From Candidatus Gastranaerophilales bacterium (lineage in GTDB: Bacteria; Cyanobacteriota; Vampirovibrionia; Gastranaerophilales; Gastranaerophilaceae), in contig CALUXX010000002.1 in assembly GCA_944324845.1 (NCBI GenBank), forward strand, positions 292,496 through 356,495: a stretch of 64,000 nt of DNA, in the 5' to 3' direction. Made by a program: the position numbers and the translations under genes. Positions 15,797 through 24,374 of the stretch are shown one piece after another. Position 1 is the first letter of the stretch; every line of letters begins with the position of its first letter. The notes beneath the pieces were generated by a model. It was not told the origin of the DNA. It made no database searches and saw only the letters and a program-made list of their open reading frames with translations.

Positions 15797-16129
15797 TTAG
15801 TAATCAAATTCATTTTCATTTTCGATTCCGTTTTCAGAATCTTCTAATGCTTTTGCTTTTTGCATTTTTTTAGATTTAACAGAATTGCTTAATTTGCGGA
15901 ATTGTCTTTCCATTTTATACTTAACAAGATCAATAGATTCCATTGCTTGTTTTTTAGCATCGCAAATCTGTGGAGCGTGTTTGTCATAAAAATCGCAAAC
16001 TGCTTCTTTTAATTCTTCTCTGGATTTTTCACCCGGTTTTGGAGCAAATAAAACTCCTGCGACAATACCGCCTACAACACCGGCTACTACACCCATTGAA
16101 AACAAAAATGCGTCATTGTTCTTACTCAT
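15797..16129 (-). CDS. YtxH-like membrane-anchored protein
   Basis: 110 aa with the same plan as the 15010 gene: a Gly/Val-rich hydrophobic N-terminus (about 8-29) leading into FAPKPGEKSREELKE, then a basic helical region and an acidic Glu/Asn tail. Two cysteines occur near residues 45-56. A TTGTAA-17-TATTAT promoter lies upstream at 16157-16185, so this gene probably starts the transcript with the DUF948 gene. Confidence 0.8.
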   Translation of the reverse strand: MSKNNDAFLFSMGVVAGVVGGIVAGVLFAPKPGEKSREELKEAVCDFYDKHAPQICDAKKQAMESIDLVKYKMERQFRKLSNSVKSKKMQKAKALEDSENGIENENEFDY

Positions 16130-16156
16130 AGTTGTAAACCTCTTCTTTCAAATTCA

Positions 16157-16185
16157 ATAATATCATATTTTTTATATAATTACAA
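16157..16185 (-). promoter_or_regulatory. Sigma-70-type promoter for the YtxH/DUF948 pair
   Basis: Minus strand TTGTAA (16185-16180), 17-base spacer, TATTAT (16162-16157), about 28 bases before the ATG at 16129. Confidence 0.5.
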
Positions 16186-16219
16186 GATATTTGGTGTTTT
16201 TCCGCTCTATACTTGAGTT

Positions 16220-16573
16220 TTAAGCTTTTAGTAGCTTCTTTAGTGCAAAAATAACATCCAATATGTTTAGAACTTGTTTAAACGGAATTCTAAGAATCAG
16301 ACAACCAAGAGCAGATAAGAAATTTTTACTGAACAATTTTTTGCATTCCCCTTTTGCATTTCCAATAACAGAAACCAAAGATCTCAAAGCAAGCATAGAT
16401 TTATTAACTCCGGCTTTTACTTTTGTTAAGGATGCTTTTAATTCCGGTTGAAAGTCAAGCACTTGCTTATTCATTTCAAGAACTGCGTTGTCCCATTTCC
16501 TTAATTTTGATACTATCCAGAATCCGACAATAATTTCTGCGACAAAACTTATTGTAAAAAATAACTGTAACAT
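16220..16573 (-). CDS. Small membrane protein, unknown
   Basis: 117 aa. It has a hydrophobic N-terminal helix (about 3-22), a polar helical middle with Lys/Gln/Leu repeats (about 25-60), and a second hydrophobic stretch near 85-110 ending LKKLLKA. The architecture resembles the DUF948 neighbour (helix plus coiled-coil), but I cannot place it in a family. It is divergent from murT, with about 100 bases between the starts. Confidence 0.65.
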   Translation of the reverse strand: MLQLFFTISFVAEIIVGFWIVSKLRKWDNAVLEMNKQVLDFQPELKASLTKVKAGVNKSMLALRSLVSVIGNAKGECKKLFSKNFLSALGCLILRIPFKQVLNILDVIFALKKLLKA

Positions 16574-16677
16574 CTTTCAACTTTTCTCTCTTTTGTATTA
16601 TATTAAACTTATAATGTTATACAAAATATAATATATTATATTGTAAAGTAATTTTGAATACGTCTAAAGGACTATTT

Positions 16678-18009
16678 ATGGGCAGAGTGAGATTTTATAC
16701 AGCATTAGTACTGGCAAGATTAATTTATATGGCAATAAAACTTTTAAACAGGTCATCTGGAACCTCTTTTGTAGGAATGATGACCCTAAAGTTTTGTCCT
16801 GATTTTCTTGCGTATTGCAGAAAGTATATTACTAATGCAATATCAGTAACAGGAACAAACGGCAAGACAACAACATCAGGCTTATTGGCACATATTATTG
16901 AAGTAGATGGAGAAACTTTAATCCACAATGTTAAGGGCGCAAATATGTTAACAGGGATAGCAAATGTCTTTGCTTTGAATTTGCCCCAAAAATATGATTA
17001 TGCTGTATTGGAATCTGATGAAGCTTATTTACGAAAACTTTATGATTATTTCAAAACAGATTTTTTAGTAGTAACAAATCTATTTAGAGATCAGCTTGAC
17101 AGATATGGTGAATTAACTACAACTGCAGGTTATATAAAGCAAGCGGTAGATAAAAATTCAGGACTAATACTTTTATTAAATGCGGATGATCCTTTGGTAA
17201 CTAATTTAGGTAAGGGTAAAGAGGCTTTATATTACGGTTTTGAAGAAGTTGAAATATGTTCAGAGGCTCACAAATCAACATCAACAGCACCTACAGAAGC
17301 TTTTGATTGTGTTTGCGCAGAGCCATTAAAATACAGTAAACAATTTTTTGCACAGCAAGGTCATTATTATTGTGAAAAATGTGGTTACAAGCGTCCAGTA
17401 CCGGATTTTAAGGCAAAAGCAAAGATATATTCTGATTATTCAGAATTATTGTTATCTAATGAGGGTAAAGAATACACATTTAAGGTTAATTTAGTCGGAC
17501 TTTACAATGCATATAATGCGCTTGCTGCGATTTCACAAGCTTTAGTTCTTGGGATTGAACCTGATGTTATACAAAAAGCATTATCTTCATATAAATCAAT
17601 TTTTGGAAGAGCTGAAAAAAGGACAATCAACGGACATGATACCTTAATTCAGTTGATAAAAAATCCGACAGGAGCCAGTGAAGTATTAAAAACAGTTGAT
17701 TTAGATTCAAATATTCTTATTGCAATAAATGACAATTATGCTGATGGTCGCGATATTTCTTGGTTATGGGATAGTGATTTTGAGCAGTTAAAAGATGCCA
17801 GAAAAAAAGTTGTAACATCAGGAATCAGAGCCAATGATATGGCTTTGAGGCTTAAATACGCAGGAATAAGCCAGGATAGGATTACTATAGAACCTGATAT
17901 AGAAAAGGCAATAGATCTTGTAACATCTGTAGAAAATAAAGATGAGAAGATAACAATATTACCTTCTTATACTGCACTTTTGAAGATAAATAAGTTAAAA
18001 TTAAAATAG
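16678..18009 (+). CDS. murT: Lipid II isoglutaminyl synthase, MurT subunit
   Basis: 443 aa from the ATG at 16678, chosen over the upstream TTG (16654) because AAAGGA lies 8 bases before it. Mur-ligase ATP site: VTGTNGKTTTSGLL at about residue 57. A four-Cys zinc ribbon (CVCAEP and CEKCGYK, about 213-242) is inserted in the central domain, as in MurT, and a C-terminal MurT domain with NDNYADGRDISWLWD follows. MurT with the amidotransferase GatD converts D-Glu to D-isoglutamine in the lipid II stem peptide. gatD is not adjacent here, which is unusual; pdxJ follows instead. Confidence 0.93.
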   Translation: MGRVRFYTALVLARLIYMAIKLLNRSSGTSFVGMMTLKFCPDFLAYCRKYITNAISVTGTNGKTTTSGLLAHIIEVDGETLIHNVKGANMLTGIANVFALNLPQKYDYAVLESDEAYLRKLYDYFKTDFLVVTNLFRDQLDRYGELTTTAGYIKQAVDKNSGLILLLNADDPLVTNLGKGKEALYYGFEEVEICSEAHKSTSTAPTEAFDCVCAEPLKYSKQFFAQQGHYYCEKCGYKRPVPDFKAKAKIYSDYSELLLSNEGKEYTFKVNLVGLYNAYNALAAISQALVLGIEPDVIQKALSSYKSIFGRAEKRTINGHDTLIQLIKNPTGASEVLKTVDLDSNILIAINDNYADGRDISWLWDSDFEQLKDARKKVVTSGIRANDMALRLKYAGISQDRITIEPDIEKAIDLVTSVENKDEKITILPSYTALLKINKLKLK

Positions 18010-18028
18010 ATAAAAAGGAGAGTTAAAA

Positions 18029-18739
18029 ATGCTTTTAGGTGTAAATATTGATCATATAGCAACATTACGAAATGCAAGAGGCGGAGTTGAGCCAAGCCCT
18101 GTATTGGCTGCAGAAATTTGTGAACAAAATGGTGCAACTTCTATAACTACACATTTGCGCGAAGACAGACGCCATATAAAAGACGAAGATGTCAGAACTT
18201 TGATAAAAACTATCAAGACTAAATTAAATCTTGAAATGGCTGTAACCGAAGAAATGCAAAAAATTGCGTTGGAAATCATGCCTGCATCAGTTTGTCTTGT
18301 ACCTGAAAAAAGACAAGAAGTGACTACAGAAGGCGGTCTTGATGTTGCAGGTCAATTAGAAAAGATTACAAAATTTGTAAAGCCTTTAAAAGAAGCAGGA
18401 ATAGAAGTAAGTTTGTTTATTGATCCAACAGAAGACCAAGTAACAGCTTCAGCAAAAACAGGAGCTCAATTTATTGAACTTCATACAGGTTGTTATTCTA
18501 ATTCTTTTGGTACAGATAAGGAAGAAATCGAATTTAAAAAACTTTATGAGGCAGCTAAACTTGCTCAAAGTTTAGGTTTAAAGGTAAATGCAGGTCACGG
18601 TTTGAATTACGAAAACGTATCAAGGATGCACGAAATTAATGGCTTGTATGAATTGAATATCGGTCATAGTATTGTTTCAAAGGCTGTATTTACTGGGCTT
18701 GCAAAAGCAGTTGAAGAAATGAAAGATTTAATAAAATAA
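18029..18739 (+). CDS. pdxJ: Pyridoxine 5'-phosphate synthase
   Basis: 236 aa, normal for PdxJ. It opens [17 protein letters not shown] and contains [33 protein letters not shown] and a late [12 protein letters not shown], all family hallmarks. The enzyme joins 1-deoxy-xylulose-5-phosphate and 3-amino-1-hydroxyacetone phosphate to make PNP in the DXP-dependent vitamin B6 route. DXP also feeds the MEP isoprenoid pathway represented by ispG at 45437. AAAGGAG precedes the ATG, 19 bases after murT. Confidence 0.97.
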   Translation: MLLGVNIDHIATLRNARGGVEPSPVLAAEICEQNGATSITTHLREDRRHIKDEDVRTLIKTIKTKLNLEMAVTEEMQKIALEIMPASVCLVPEKRQEVTTEGGLDVAGQLEKITKFVKPLKEAGIEVSLFIDPTEDQVTASAKTGAQFIELHTGCYSNSFGTDKEEIEFKKLYEAAKLAQSLGLKVNAGHGLNYENVSRMHEINGLYELNIGHSIVSKAVFTGLAKAVEEMKDLIK

Positions 18740-18752
18740 AGAAAGAAATATT

Positions 18753-19085
18753 ATGGAAAATAAATCTAAAGAAGAAATAATTAAAGAAATGCAACAAGTT
18801 GTCAATCAGATGGTAATTGATGATATGGAAGAAAATCCTGATATGGCAAATGAATATTTTGAATGTAATTGCTGTGGTAAAACAAAAAGTCTTGCAGGCT
18901 CTATTCAATATGGCAAATATAGACTTTGTAATGATTGTGTGCTGCTTGCAGAAACGGGTTTTGCGCTCGAAAAATTTAAAGATATTCAGGATTTAATTGA
19001 TGCAATGGAAGATAAAAGACTGGAAGAAATTTGCGAATTTATTAAATCAGAAGAAAAAAGACAGTCTAACATCGAAAATAATTAA
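18753..19085 (+). CDS. Small zinc-finger protein, unknown
   Basis: 110 aa acidic protein with a treble-clef-like or ribbon pair CNCCGK ... CNDC (about residues 32-61) likely to bind zinc. The N-terminus (about 1-28) and C-terminus (70-110) are charged helices rich in Glu and Lys. It lies 13 bases after pdxJ, so it is probably co-transcribed, and a strong terminator follows. No family recognised; a regulatory or adaptor role would be a guess. Confidence 0.72.
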   Translation: MENKSKEEIIKEMQQVVNQMVIDDMEENPDMANEYFECNCCGKTKSLAGSIQYGKYRLCNDCVLLAETGFALEKFKDIQDLIDAMEDKRLEEICEFIKSEEKRQSNIENN

Positions 19086-19106
19086 AATTTCGAAAATTTA
19101 ATTCAT

Positions 19107-19140
19107 AAAAAAGCAGATTAGTAAAATAATCTGCTTTTTT
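19107..19140. terminator. Rho-independent terminator, bidirectional
   Basis: AAAAAAGCAGATTA / TAATCTGCTTTTTT with a 6-base loop, between the convergent 18753 and 19157 genes. Confidence 0.93.
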
Positions 19141-19156
19141 TGTCGTAAAAGTTTTA

Positions 19157-19717
19157 TTATTTCCAAAGTCCGTTATCATTAGGGTTTGGAGGCAATAGCG
19201 GTCTGAATAAGAAACTTGGAGTTCCAAGACCTTGGAATGGCGGACGAGGATGATGCTTTTGTTCATATCTTGCACGCCCTTCGGCCTTCATCAGTTCCAG
19301 TTCGGCACGTTGGTTTTTATTAAGGATTTTTTCAAATTCTTGTGAATTTTTCTTCCTTATTTCTTTTGCTTGTTTTTCTAATTCACTTATTTCTATTTTT
19401 AGTTGTTCAATTTGTTCTTTTTGTTCTCTGGTTAATAGTTTACGTGAATTTAGAGTTTCAAGTTTTTCTTTCTTTATAGAAAGCTCCATCATTACGGGCT
19501 TCATCTCTTCTAAGCCTTTTTGGTGAATTTCTCGAACTTTTTCTTTTTGTTTTTCTGACAAGTTAAGTCTTTGCTCAAATTGTTTGCGTTTTTGCTCTTT
19601 TGAGACAGGCTGATACATGACAGATACATTTTTGTCAGGCTTATAAACTTCGTTGGCTTGAACATTATTAAAACTGTATATACATAAAATTGATAATATT
19701 ATTATAAATACTTTCAT
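19157..19717 (-). CDS. Spy/CpxP-like periplasmic protein
   Basis: 186 aa from the ATG at 19717, preferred because AAAGGG precedes it and a clean signal peptide follows (MKVFIIILSILCIYSF ... VQA). An alternative ATG at 19735 overlaps the sigma-factor stop. The mature protein is an almost entirely helical, Lys/Glu/Gln-rich chain with LTXXQ-like elements (NLSEKQKEKV at about 46 and LNKNQRAELEL at about 130), as in Spy, CpxP and the metal sensor CnrX. The C-terminus is Pro/Phe-rich (PPFQGLGTPSFLFRPLLPPNP). Its place at the end of an anti-sigma/sigma operon suggests that it senses or buffers envelope stress; that is inference. Confidence 0.75.
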   Translation of the reverse strand: MKVFIIILSILCIYSFNNVQANEVYKPDKNVSVMYQPVSKEQKRKQFEQRLNLSEKQKEKVREIHQKGLEEMKPVMMELSIKKEKLETLNSRKLLTREQKEQIEQLKIEISELEKQAKEIRKKNSQEFEKILNKNQRAELELMKAEGRARYEQKHHPRPPFQGLGTPSFLFRPLLPPNPNDNGLWK

Positions 19718-19734
19718 AACGCCCTTTCTTTTCA

Positions 19735-20232
19735 TTATAGTAAATCCTTTAAAACTTCAGCCAATTCTTTTTTTGCATTGTAGATTCTTGACTTTATAGT
19801 ACCAACAGGACAATTTAATTTTTTTGCACATTCTTCATAAGTATAACCATTAATCTCGCTCATAATAATTACCTCTTTGAATTTTGGTTTAAGTGAATTT
19901 ATTGCCTTAACAATTCTTTTTTGTCTTTCCAGTTTAATAAATTTTTCTTCCGGAGAAACTTTTTTGTCTTTAATACTGTCAATTACAAAATCATCGGATG
20001 TAGATGTTTGAAAGACTTTATGATAAGAAGATTTAAGGTAATCAAGAGATGTATTTTTCGCAATCATAGAAACCCAACTTTTTAAAGTTCCTTTTTCTTG
20101 GTATTTGTCGGAATTTTTCCATATTTTAAGATATACCTCTTGTTCTAAATCTTCGTTTTCTTCTTTAGTAATCAAGCGTATGATGTTTTTAATATTTTGT
20201 TTATTAGTTTGTATTACTTTGTTAAAATCCAT
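19735..20232 (-). CDS. ECF-type RNA polymerase sigma factor
   Basis: 165 aa with the two ECF domains. Sigma-2 spans about residues 10-75 (EDLEQEVYLKIWKN, GTLKSWVSMIAKNTSLDYL) and sigma-4 about 110-162 (FKEVIIMSEINGYTYEECA, PVGTIKSRIYNAKKELAE). It directs core RNA polymerase to envelope-stress-type promoters. It lies 22 bases after a probable anti-sigma gene and overlaps the Spy-like gene by TAATG when the latter's first ATG is used. The order anti-sigma, sigma, periplasmic protein recalls Cnr-type metal or stress systems. Confidence 0.93.
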   Translation of the reverse strand: MDFNKVIQTNKQNIKNIIRLITKEENEDLEQEVYLKIWKNSDKYQEKGTLKSWVSMIAKNTSLDYLKSSYHKVFQTSTSDDFVIDSIKDKKVSPEEKFIKLERQKRIVKAINSLKPKFKEVIIMSEINGYTYEECAKKLNCPVGTIKSRIYNAKKELAEVLKDLL

Positions 20233-20254
20233 CCAACATCCATTTACAATTTAT

Positions 20255-20599
20255 TTATTCAAGGCTAATAAGTCCGTATGAATCTACCGGAAGCCCTAAG
20301 TCTTCATACGTCAGGACATTCCCATACTTAAGAGTATCAGATACATCGGTATTAAGGTTGATTACCCCAAGCGTAGTTCCGCTCGCCATCAGAAGAAATA
20401 AAGCACAAGCAACTTTAACTTTAGCCCAATTTTTTCTTTGTTCCTTGAAATAAGGCTTAGCTTCTTGAATTAATTCAGAAACGCGAAGCATTTTTTCGTG
20501 TTCTAAACGGCAATCTTCACAGGTATTGATATGCTCATTCAGTTCTTCTTCAGATCTGAAAACAAATAGTGATTCGTATTTTGAACATTTTTCTTTCAT
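20255..20599 (-). CDS. Probable membrane anti-sigma factor with zinc-binding motif
   Basis: 114 aa. The cytoplasmic N-terminal domain has the ZAS-type motif H-x3-C-x2-C (HINTCEDC, about residues 23-30), and one membrane helix follows (about 61-82). A short extracytoplasmic tail of about 30 residues (DVSDTLKYGNVLTYEDLG) follows. The motif and topology fit an anti-sigma factor that holds the ECF factor encoded immediately downstream. The short periplasmic part would be the target of a sensor or protease. An alternative is a simple zinc-finger membrane protein, but the neighbourhood favours the anti-sigma reading. Confidence 0.82.
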   Translation of the reverse strand: MKEKCSKYESLFVFRSEEELNEHINTCEDCRLEHEKMLRVSELIQEAKPYFKEQRKNWAKVKVACALFLLMASGTTLGVINLNTDVSDTLKYGNVLTYEDLGLPVDSYGLISLE

Positions 20600-20686
20600 T
20601 TTTCTTAACCTCTGTACCTGTATAACGATTATAAATTAAAAAAGTTCATTTTTCCATTTGTAAAGTTAAAAATATTTTTAAAGTTC

Positions 20687-20715
20687 TTGCACAAAGAAAT
20701 TATTAATAGTAGAAT
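20687..20715 (+). promoter_or_regulatory. Sigma-70-type promoter
   Basis: TTGCAC (20687), 17-base spacer, TAGAAT (20710), 26 bases before the 35-aa ORF. Three AAAGTT repeats (20641, 20662, 20680) lie just upstream, between the divergent transcripts. Confidence 0.65.
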
Positions 20716-20741
20716 GCTAGTAATGACACAAGGGGAGACTT

Positions 20742-20849
20742 ATGGAATTTTTCAGAAAACATAGAAAGATATTATTTGTGCTAATTACGGCGGCATTTAT
20801 GCTAATGTGTGTTAGTCCGTTAGTGTTGGCATTTTTATCAATGAAATAA
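20742..20849 (+). CDS. Single-helix micro-protein, 35 aa
   Basis: A 35-residue ORF: MEFFRKHRKI at the start, then one hydrophobic helix (about 10-32, LFVLITAAFMLMCVSPLVL) and a short SMK end. An AGGGGAG ribosome-binding site and a TTGCAC-17-TAGAAT promoter precede it, so expression is likely. A basic N-terminus before one helix predicts a membrane micro-protein with the C-terminus outside. It lies just upstream of the M23 hydrolase gene (25 bases) and may be in its transcript. Function unknown. Confidence 0.6.
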   Translation: MEFFRKHRKILFVLITAAFMLMCVSPLVLAFLSMK

Positions 20850-20874
20850 TAAACGATAATAACCGAAATTAATA

Positions 20875-22038
20875 ATGAGAGATTTACTAAAGAAAATTTT
20901 AATATGCTGGATAATTGTAGTGAGTTGTATAAGTTGCACCTCCGCTGTTTTTGCGACTCAATCAAAGGATTTGCTTAATCAAAAATTAAAGCAGACGAAT
21001 ACAAAGCGTTATTATTTCTTGCAAAAAAAGAAACAAACTGATTTACAGTTGAGATCTGAGCGTAACAAATTAAGTACAAATCAACAAAGATTAGAAAATG
21101 CACAGGTAAAACTTCAGACTACAACCCAGCAATATAATGCACTTGTTTCAAATTTATCTATAATGGAAGCTCAGTTGGATAAAGCTATAGAAGAATTTAA
21201 AGAAATAGATGCACAATTAAAAAGCAGAATAAGAGAAGCCTATAAATATCAAAGAGCAGGCATGTTTGAATTATTGTTATCTTCAACTGATATAAATTCA
21301 TTTTTAGATACATTATATTTTGAAAAGATTGTTATAAAAGAAGATTATAAAAGATTAAGGGCTGTGAAAGCTCAAGCCGATTATATTGCGGAGTTAAAGA
21401 CACAAGTTCAAGCTCAAAAGCGTTTAGTAGAAGCTTCATTGCAAGATATAAAGGATCAAAAGGTAACTATTCAAAATTCAATAGCTGAAAATAAAAGCAT
21501 GATTGAGAAATTGAATAAAGATAAAAGTTATTATGAGCGTTCAGAGCGTGAATTGGCTCGACAATCAGCAAGTATTCAGAGCATGATAGAGAATATGACT
21601 CGCCGAAATTCTCAATCTGGAGGCTCTCAAGTAAAAGTTGCATCCTCAGGTTTTATATATCCGATCTCAGGTCCAATAACTTCGCCATTTGGTTGGAGAA
21701 CACACCCAATATTTAAAAGTAGAATTTTCCATTCAGGGATTGATATAGGTGGTCCAAACGGCGGTGCTATAAAAGCATCAAATGATGGTCGAGTTATATA
21801 TTCCGGCTGGTATGGAGGATATGGTAAAGTTGTAATTTTGGATCATGGTGTAATTAATGGTAAGCCAATCACTACATTATACGGTCATATGTCAGCCATA
21901 AATGTAAGTAACGGTCAGAATGTTAAAAAAGGTCAGACAATAGGTCGTGAAGGTTCTACAGGGTACAGTACAGGTCCACACTGTCACTTTGAGGTTCGTG
22001 TAAATGGTAAACCGACAAATCCGTTGAACTACATTTAA
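20875..22038 (+). CDS. M23 peptidase with coiled-coil (EnvC/NlpD-like murein hydrolase or activator)
   Basis: 387 aa. A signal peptide or anchor spans about 1-27 (ending SAVFA). A long coiled coil follows (about 30-245), rich in Lys, Gln and Leu, and then a C-terminal LytM/M23 domain (about 260-387). The zinc ligands are visible: HSGIDIGGP (H and D) and HCHFEV (second H of HxH), with LYGHMS between. Because the ligands are intact it could be an active peptidoglycan endopeptidase, unlike EnvC, which has lost them. It heads the operon leading into the OstA/LptD-like and lpx genes. Confidence 0.9.
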   Translation: MRDLLKKILICWIIVVSCISCTSAVFATQSKDLLNQKLKQTNTKRYYFLQKKKQTDLQLRSERNKLSTNQQRLENAQVKLQTTTQQYNALVSNLSIMEAQLDKAIEEFKEIDAQLKSRIREAYKYQRAGMFELLLSSTDINSFLDTLYFEKIVIKEDYKRLRAVKAQADYIAELKTQVQAQKRLVEASLQDIKDQKVTIQNSIAENKSMIEKLNKDKSYYERSERELARQSASIQSMIENMTRRNSQSGGSQVKVASSGFIYPISGPITSPFGWRTHPIFKSRIFHSGIDIGGPNGGAIKASNDGRVIYSGWYGGYGKVVILDHGVINGKPITTLYGHMSAINVSNGQNVKKGQTIGREGSTGYSTGPHCHFEVRVNGKPTNPLNYI

Positions 22039-22050
22039 AGGGATAATAAA

Positions 22051-24372
22051 TTGAAAAAATATATATTATTAATATTCATAATCTCAGCATTATCAATTCC
22101 ATCAGTAGCATTGGGGGTTGAAGACAGTAACCTTGAAGGTTTTGCGGTAACACCTGAAGATTTGGAGCCGGAAAACTATTATCGCTCTCCGTTAAGTGTT
22201 GTATCTCCTGAGGTTCGCTCAAAGGGAACTCAGACTCCTGAAATTAAATATTCATTTGACCATACAGGAAGACAATATAAAGAATTGGAAGATGGTAGAG
22301 CTCCTTTGTTTAAGCAGGTTCGTTTAAAATTAACAAATGCTTTGTACAATCGTCAACCAAAGGAAAAAGAGCCTGATTTTTTGAAAGAGTACGGAGAAAC
22401 AAAGGCGCCGTTGTCTGAACGTATAAAGTTTTGGAAAAAGAAACCTCAGGTTGAAGAACAAGCCCAAAGTGAGGAAATAACAAAGGATAAAGGTACAATA
22501 TCTGAATCGATTGAAGAGCAGATTGATACTGATATTCCGGAAGAACATTTATCATTAGAATCAGGAATTAGTAAACAGGTTGTACAAAAAGAGGTTATTC
22601 TTGATTCGGATAATGTTACTTTTGATGAGGATACAGGTGATATGGTAGCAACAGGTCGTCCTGTATTGACTTTGCCACAACAAGGGACAAAAATTATTGC
22701 TGATAAAATGACATACAACCAAGATTCTAATATTTTAAAGGCAATAGATCATGTTGTTGTTATAAAGAATGGAATGGTAACAAAAGCTGATTATATAGAA
22801 GTTGATATGAATGAAGAAACAATCATATCAGATAATATTGAAACTCAGCCAAATGCAATGATTGTAAATGCTAAAAAAGCAGTTCAAAAGGATGGTTTAC
22901 TAATTCTGACAGATGGATATTTGCATTCTGAACAATCAGAAATTCATAGATTGTCATCCAGAATGGTAGGTCCAAGATTTTCCAATATGATAATTGATGA
23001 AGATGATAAATCATTATTTTTAGGAGATCCGTCAGGAAATAAAGTTCATATAAACATAAAAGACTTGTATGTTGAAGCAAGAAAAGACCATGATGTAATA
23101 AAAGCTAAGCATATAGAAGTTAGTAAAAATGGTCGAAAATTGTTTACCTGGCCAAGTTTAACGGCATATACAAATAAAGACAGAGATTATTTTGAAGCAA
23201 ATTATCCTGAATTTGGAAGCCGTAGAAAACTGGGTATGTTTATTGGTCCGGGATTTACATTTGGCGGACCTAATGGATCTATAATTAAGTTAATACCTTT
23301 TATAAACTATAAAGATGATATTGGTGTTGGTGGAGCAATTAAGTATAGATCACCATTTAACTCAACAGAATTAGGTTATGGTACATCTAAAGATATTTTC
23401 TTTATGAAAGGTATTCAACGTTTAGATGACAATTTATTCTTGCAATACTCAGCCAATTCTTATGTAGATGATTGGTTTATGGGTGCTCGTATGCCTAAGT
23501 ATATGGTTGAGGCATATTTTGATAAAAGTAAAACTATTCCAAATTTCCTTACTGAAAAAAGACATTTAACTTTTAGACAAAGAGCCGGTTTTGGTTTGAT
23601 GCAAGATAATGACACAAACTTCAACGGAGAAAAAATTGCAAGTAATGCGACTACAACAACAAGATTAAGATATATGGCAGAAATTAGCCAAAAACTATAT
23701 TCATACAGCCGTCCAGAAGATAGATTTTACTTTAATTTTGATTTAGTAATGCAAGGATCAGCTGCATTATACGGAACTGGCGATACTCAATTTTTAGCAA
23801 GAATCGGTCCGAGAGCACATTTACAATATAAAAATTGGATGCAAGATATCGGATATTTCCAATCCGGATATGATGATCACACACCTGTTCCACGATATGA
23901 TATGTACAGATATGGTCATTCAGCTTTGTATTTATCAGAAATTTTCAGAATTAATAAATATCTTTCTGTAGGTTGGACGGGTATGGTCAATTTGAGTAAT
24001 GATTCTCCAAATGGTGAATTGTTCCAAGAAAACAGATTTGCGATTGCAATAGGTCCAGATGATTTGAAAATAAGATTAGGTTACGATTTTATTCGTCAAA
24101 CTACATATTTTGGTTTTGATCTTGCCTTTGATACAAAGGGGACAACTATAAATTATGGGAGAATGGAGATAAAAAATCCTGAGCGCTTAGGTAGAAAACA
24201 AAAAGAAGAAGATAGCAGGCAGATAGCCTTTTCTCCTGCGACAAAGCCTTCAGAAACTGTAGAGAAAACTTCAGTATTTAACAGAACAAAGCCAGAAAAA
24301 GCAAAAACACCTGTTTTACAATATGCTCAAGTGATAGAAATAGAAGATCCTGATAAGGAACAGGTAGATTAA
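22051..24372 (+). CDS. OstA/LptA-domain outer-membrane LPS-assembly protein (LptD-like)
   Basis: 773 aa, with a TTG start 12 bases after the M23 gene preceded by AAGGGAT. A signal peptide (about 1-22) is followed by a charged, poorly conserved region (about 25-180). An OstA/LptA-like beta domain follows (about 185-330), with NVTFDEDTGDMVATGRPVLT and a repeat of AD-x-x-Y-N-x-x-S/T strands. The C-terminal half (about 370-705) has alternating aromatic and polar strands, as in an outer-membrane barrel. The tail is Lys/Glu-rich. Neighbouring lpxI and lpxB support a role in exporting LPS to the outer leaflet. The barrel lacks obvious LptD signature motifs, so orthology is not certain. Confidence 0.72.
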   Translation: MKKYILLIFIISALSIPSVALGVEDSNLEGFAVTPEDLEPENYYRSPLSVVSPEVRSKGTQTPEIKYSFDHTGRQYKELEDGRAPLFKQVRLKLTNALYNRQPKEKEPDFLKEYGETKAPLSERIKFWKKKPQVEEQAQSEEITKDKGTISESIEEQIDTDIPEEHLSLESGISKQVVQKEVILDSDNVTFDEDTGDMVATGRPVLTLPQQGTKIIADKMTYNQDSNILKAIDHVVVIKNGMVTKADYIEVDMNEETIISDNIETQPNAMIVNAKKAVQKDGLLILTDGYLHSEQSEIHRLSSRMVGPRFSNMIIDEDDKSLFLGDPSGNKVHINIKDLYVEARKDHDVIKAKHIEVSKNGRKLFTWPSLTAYTNKDRDYFEANYPEFGSRRKLGMFIGPGFTFGGPNGSIIKLIPFINYKDDIGVGGAIKYRSPFNSTELGYGTSKDIFFMKGIQRLDDNLFLQYSANSYVDDWFMGARMPKYMVEAYFDKSKTIPNFLTEKRHLTFRQRAGFGLMQDNDTNFNGEKIASNATTTTRLRYMAEISQKLYSYSRPEDRFYFNFDLVMQGSAALYGTGDTQFLARIGPRAHLQYKNWMQDIGYFQSGYDDHTPVPRYDMYRYGHSALYLSEIFRINKYLSVGWTGMVNLSNDSPNGELFQENRFAIAIGPDDLKIRLGYDFIRQTTYFGFDLAFDTKGTTINYGRMEIKNPERLGRKQKEEDSRQIAFSPATKPSETVEKTSVFNRTKPEKAKTPVLQYAQVIEIEDPDKEQVD

Positions 24373-24374
24373 GT

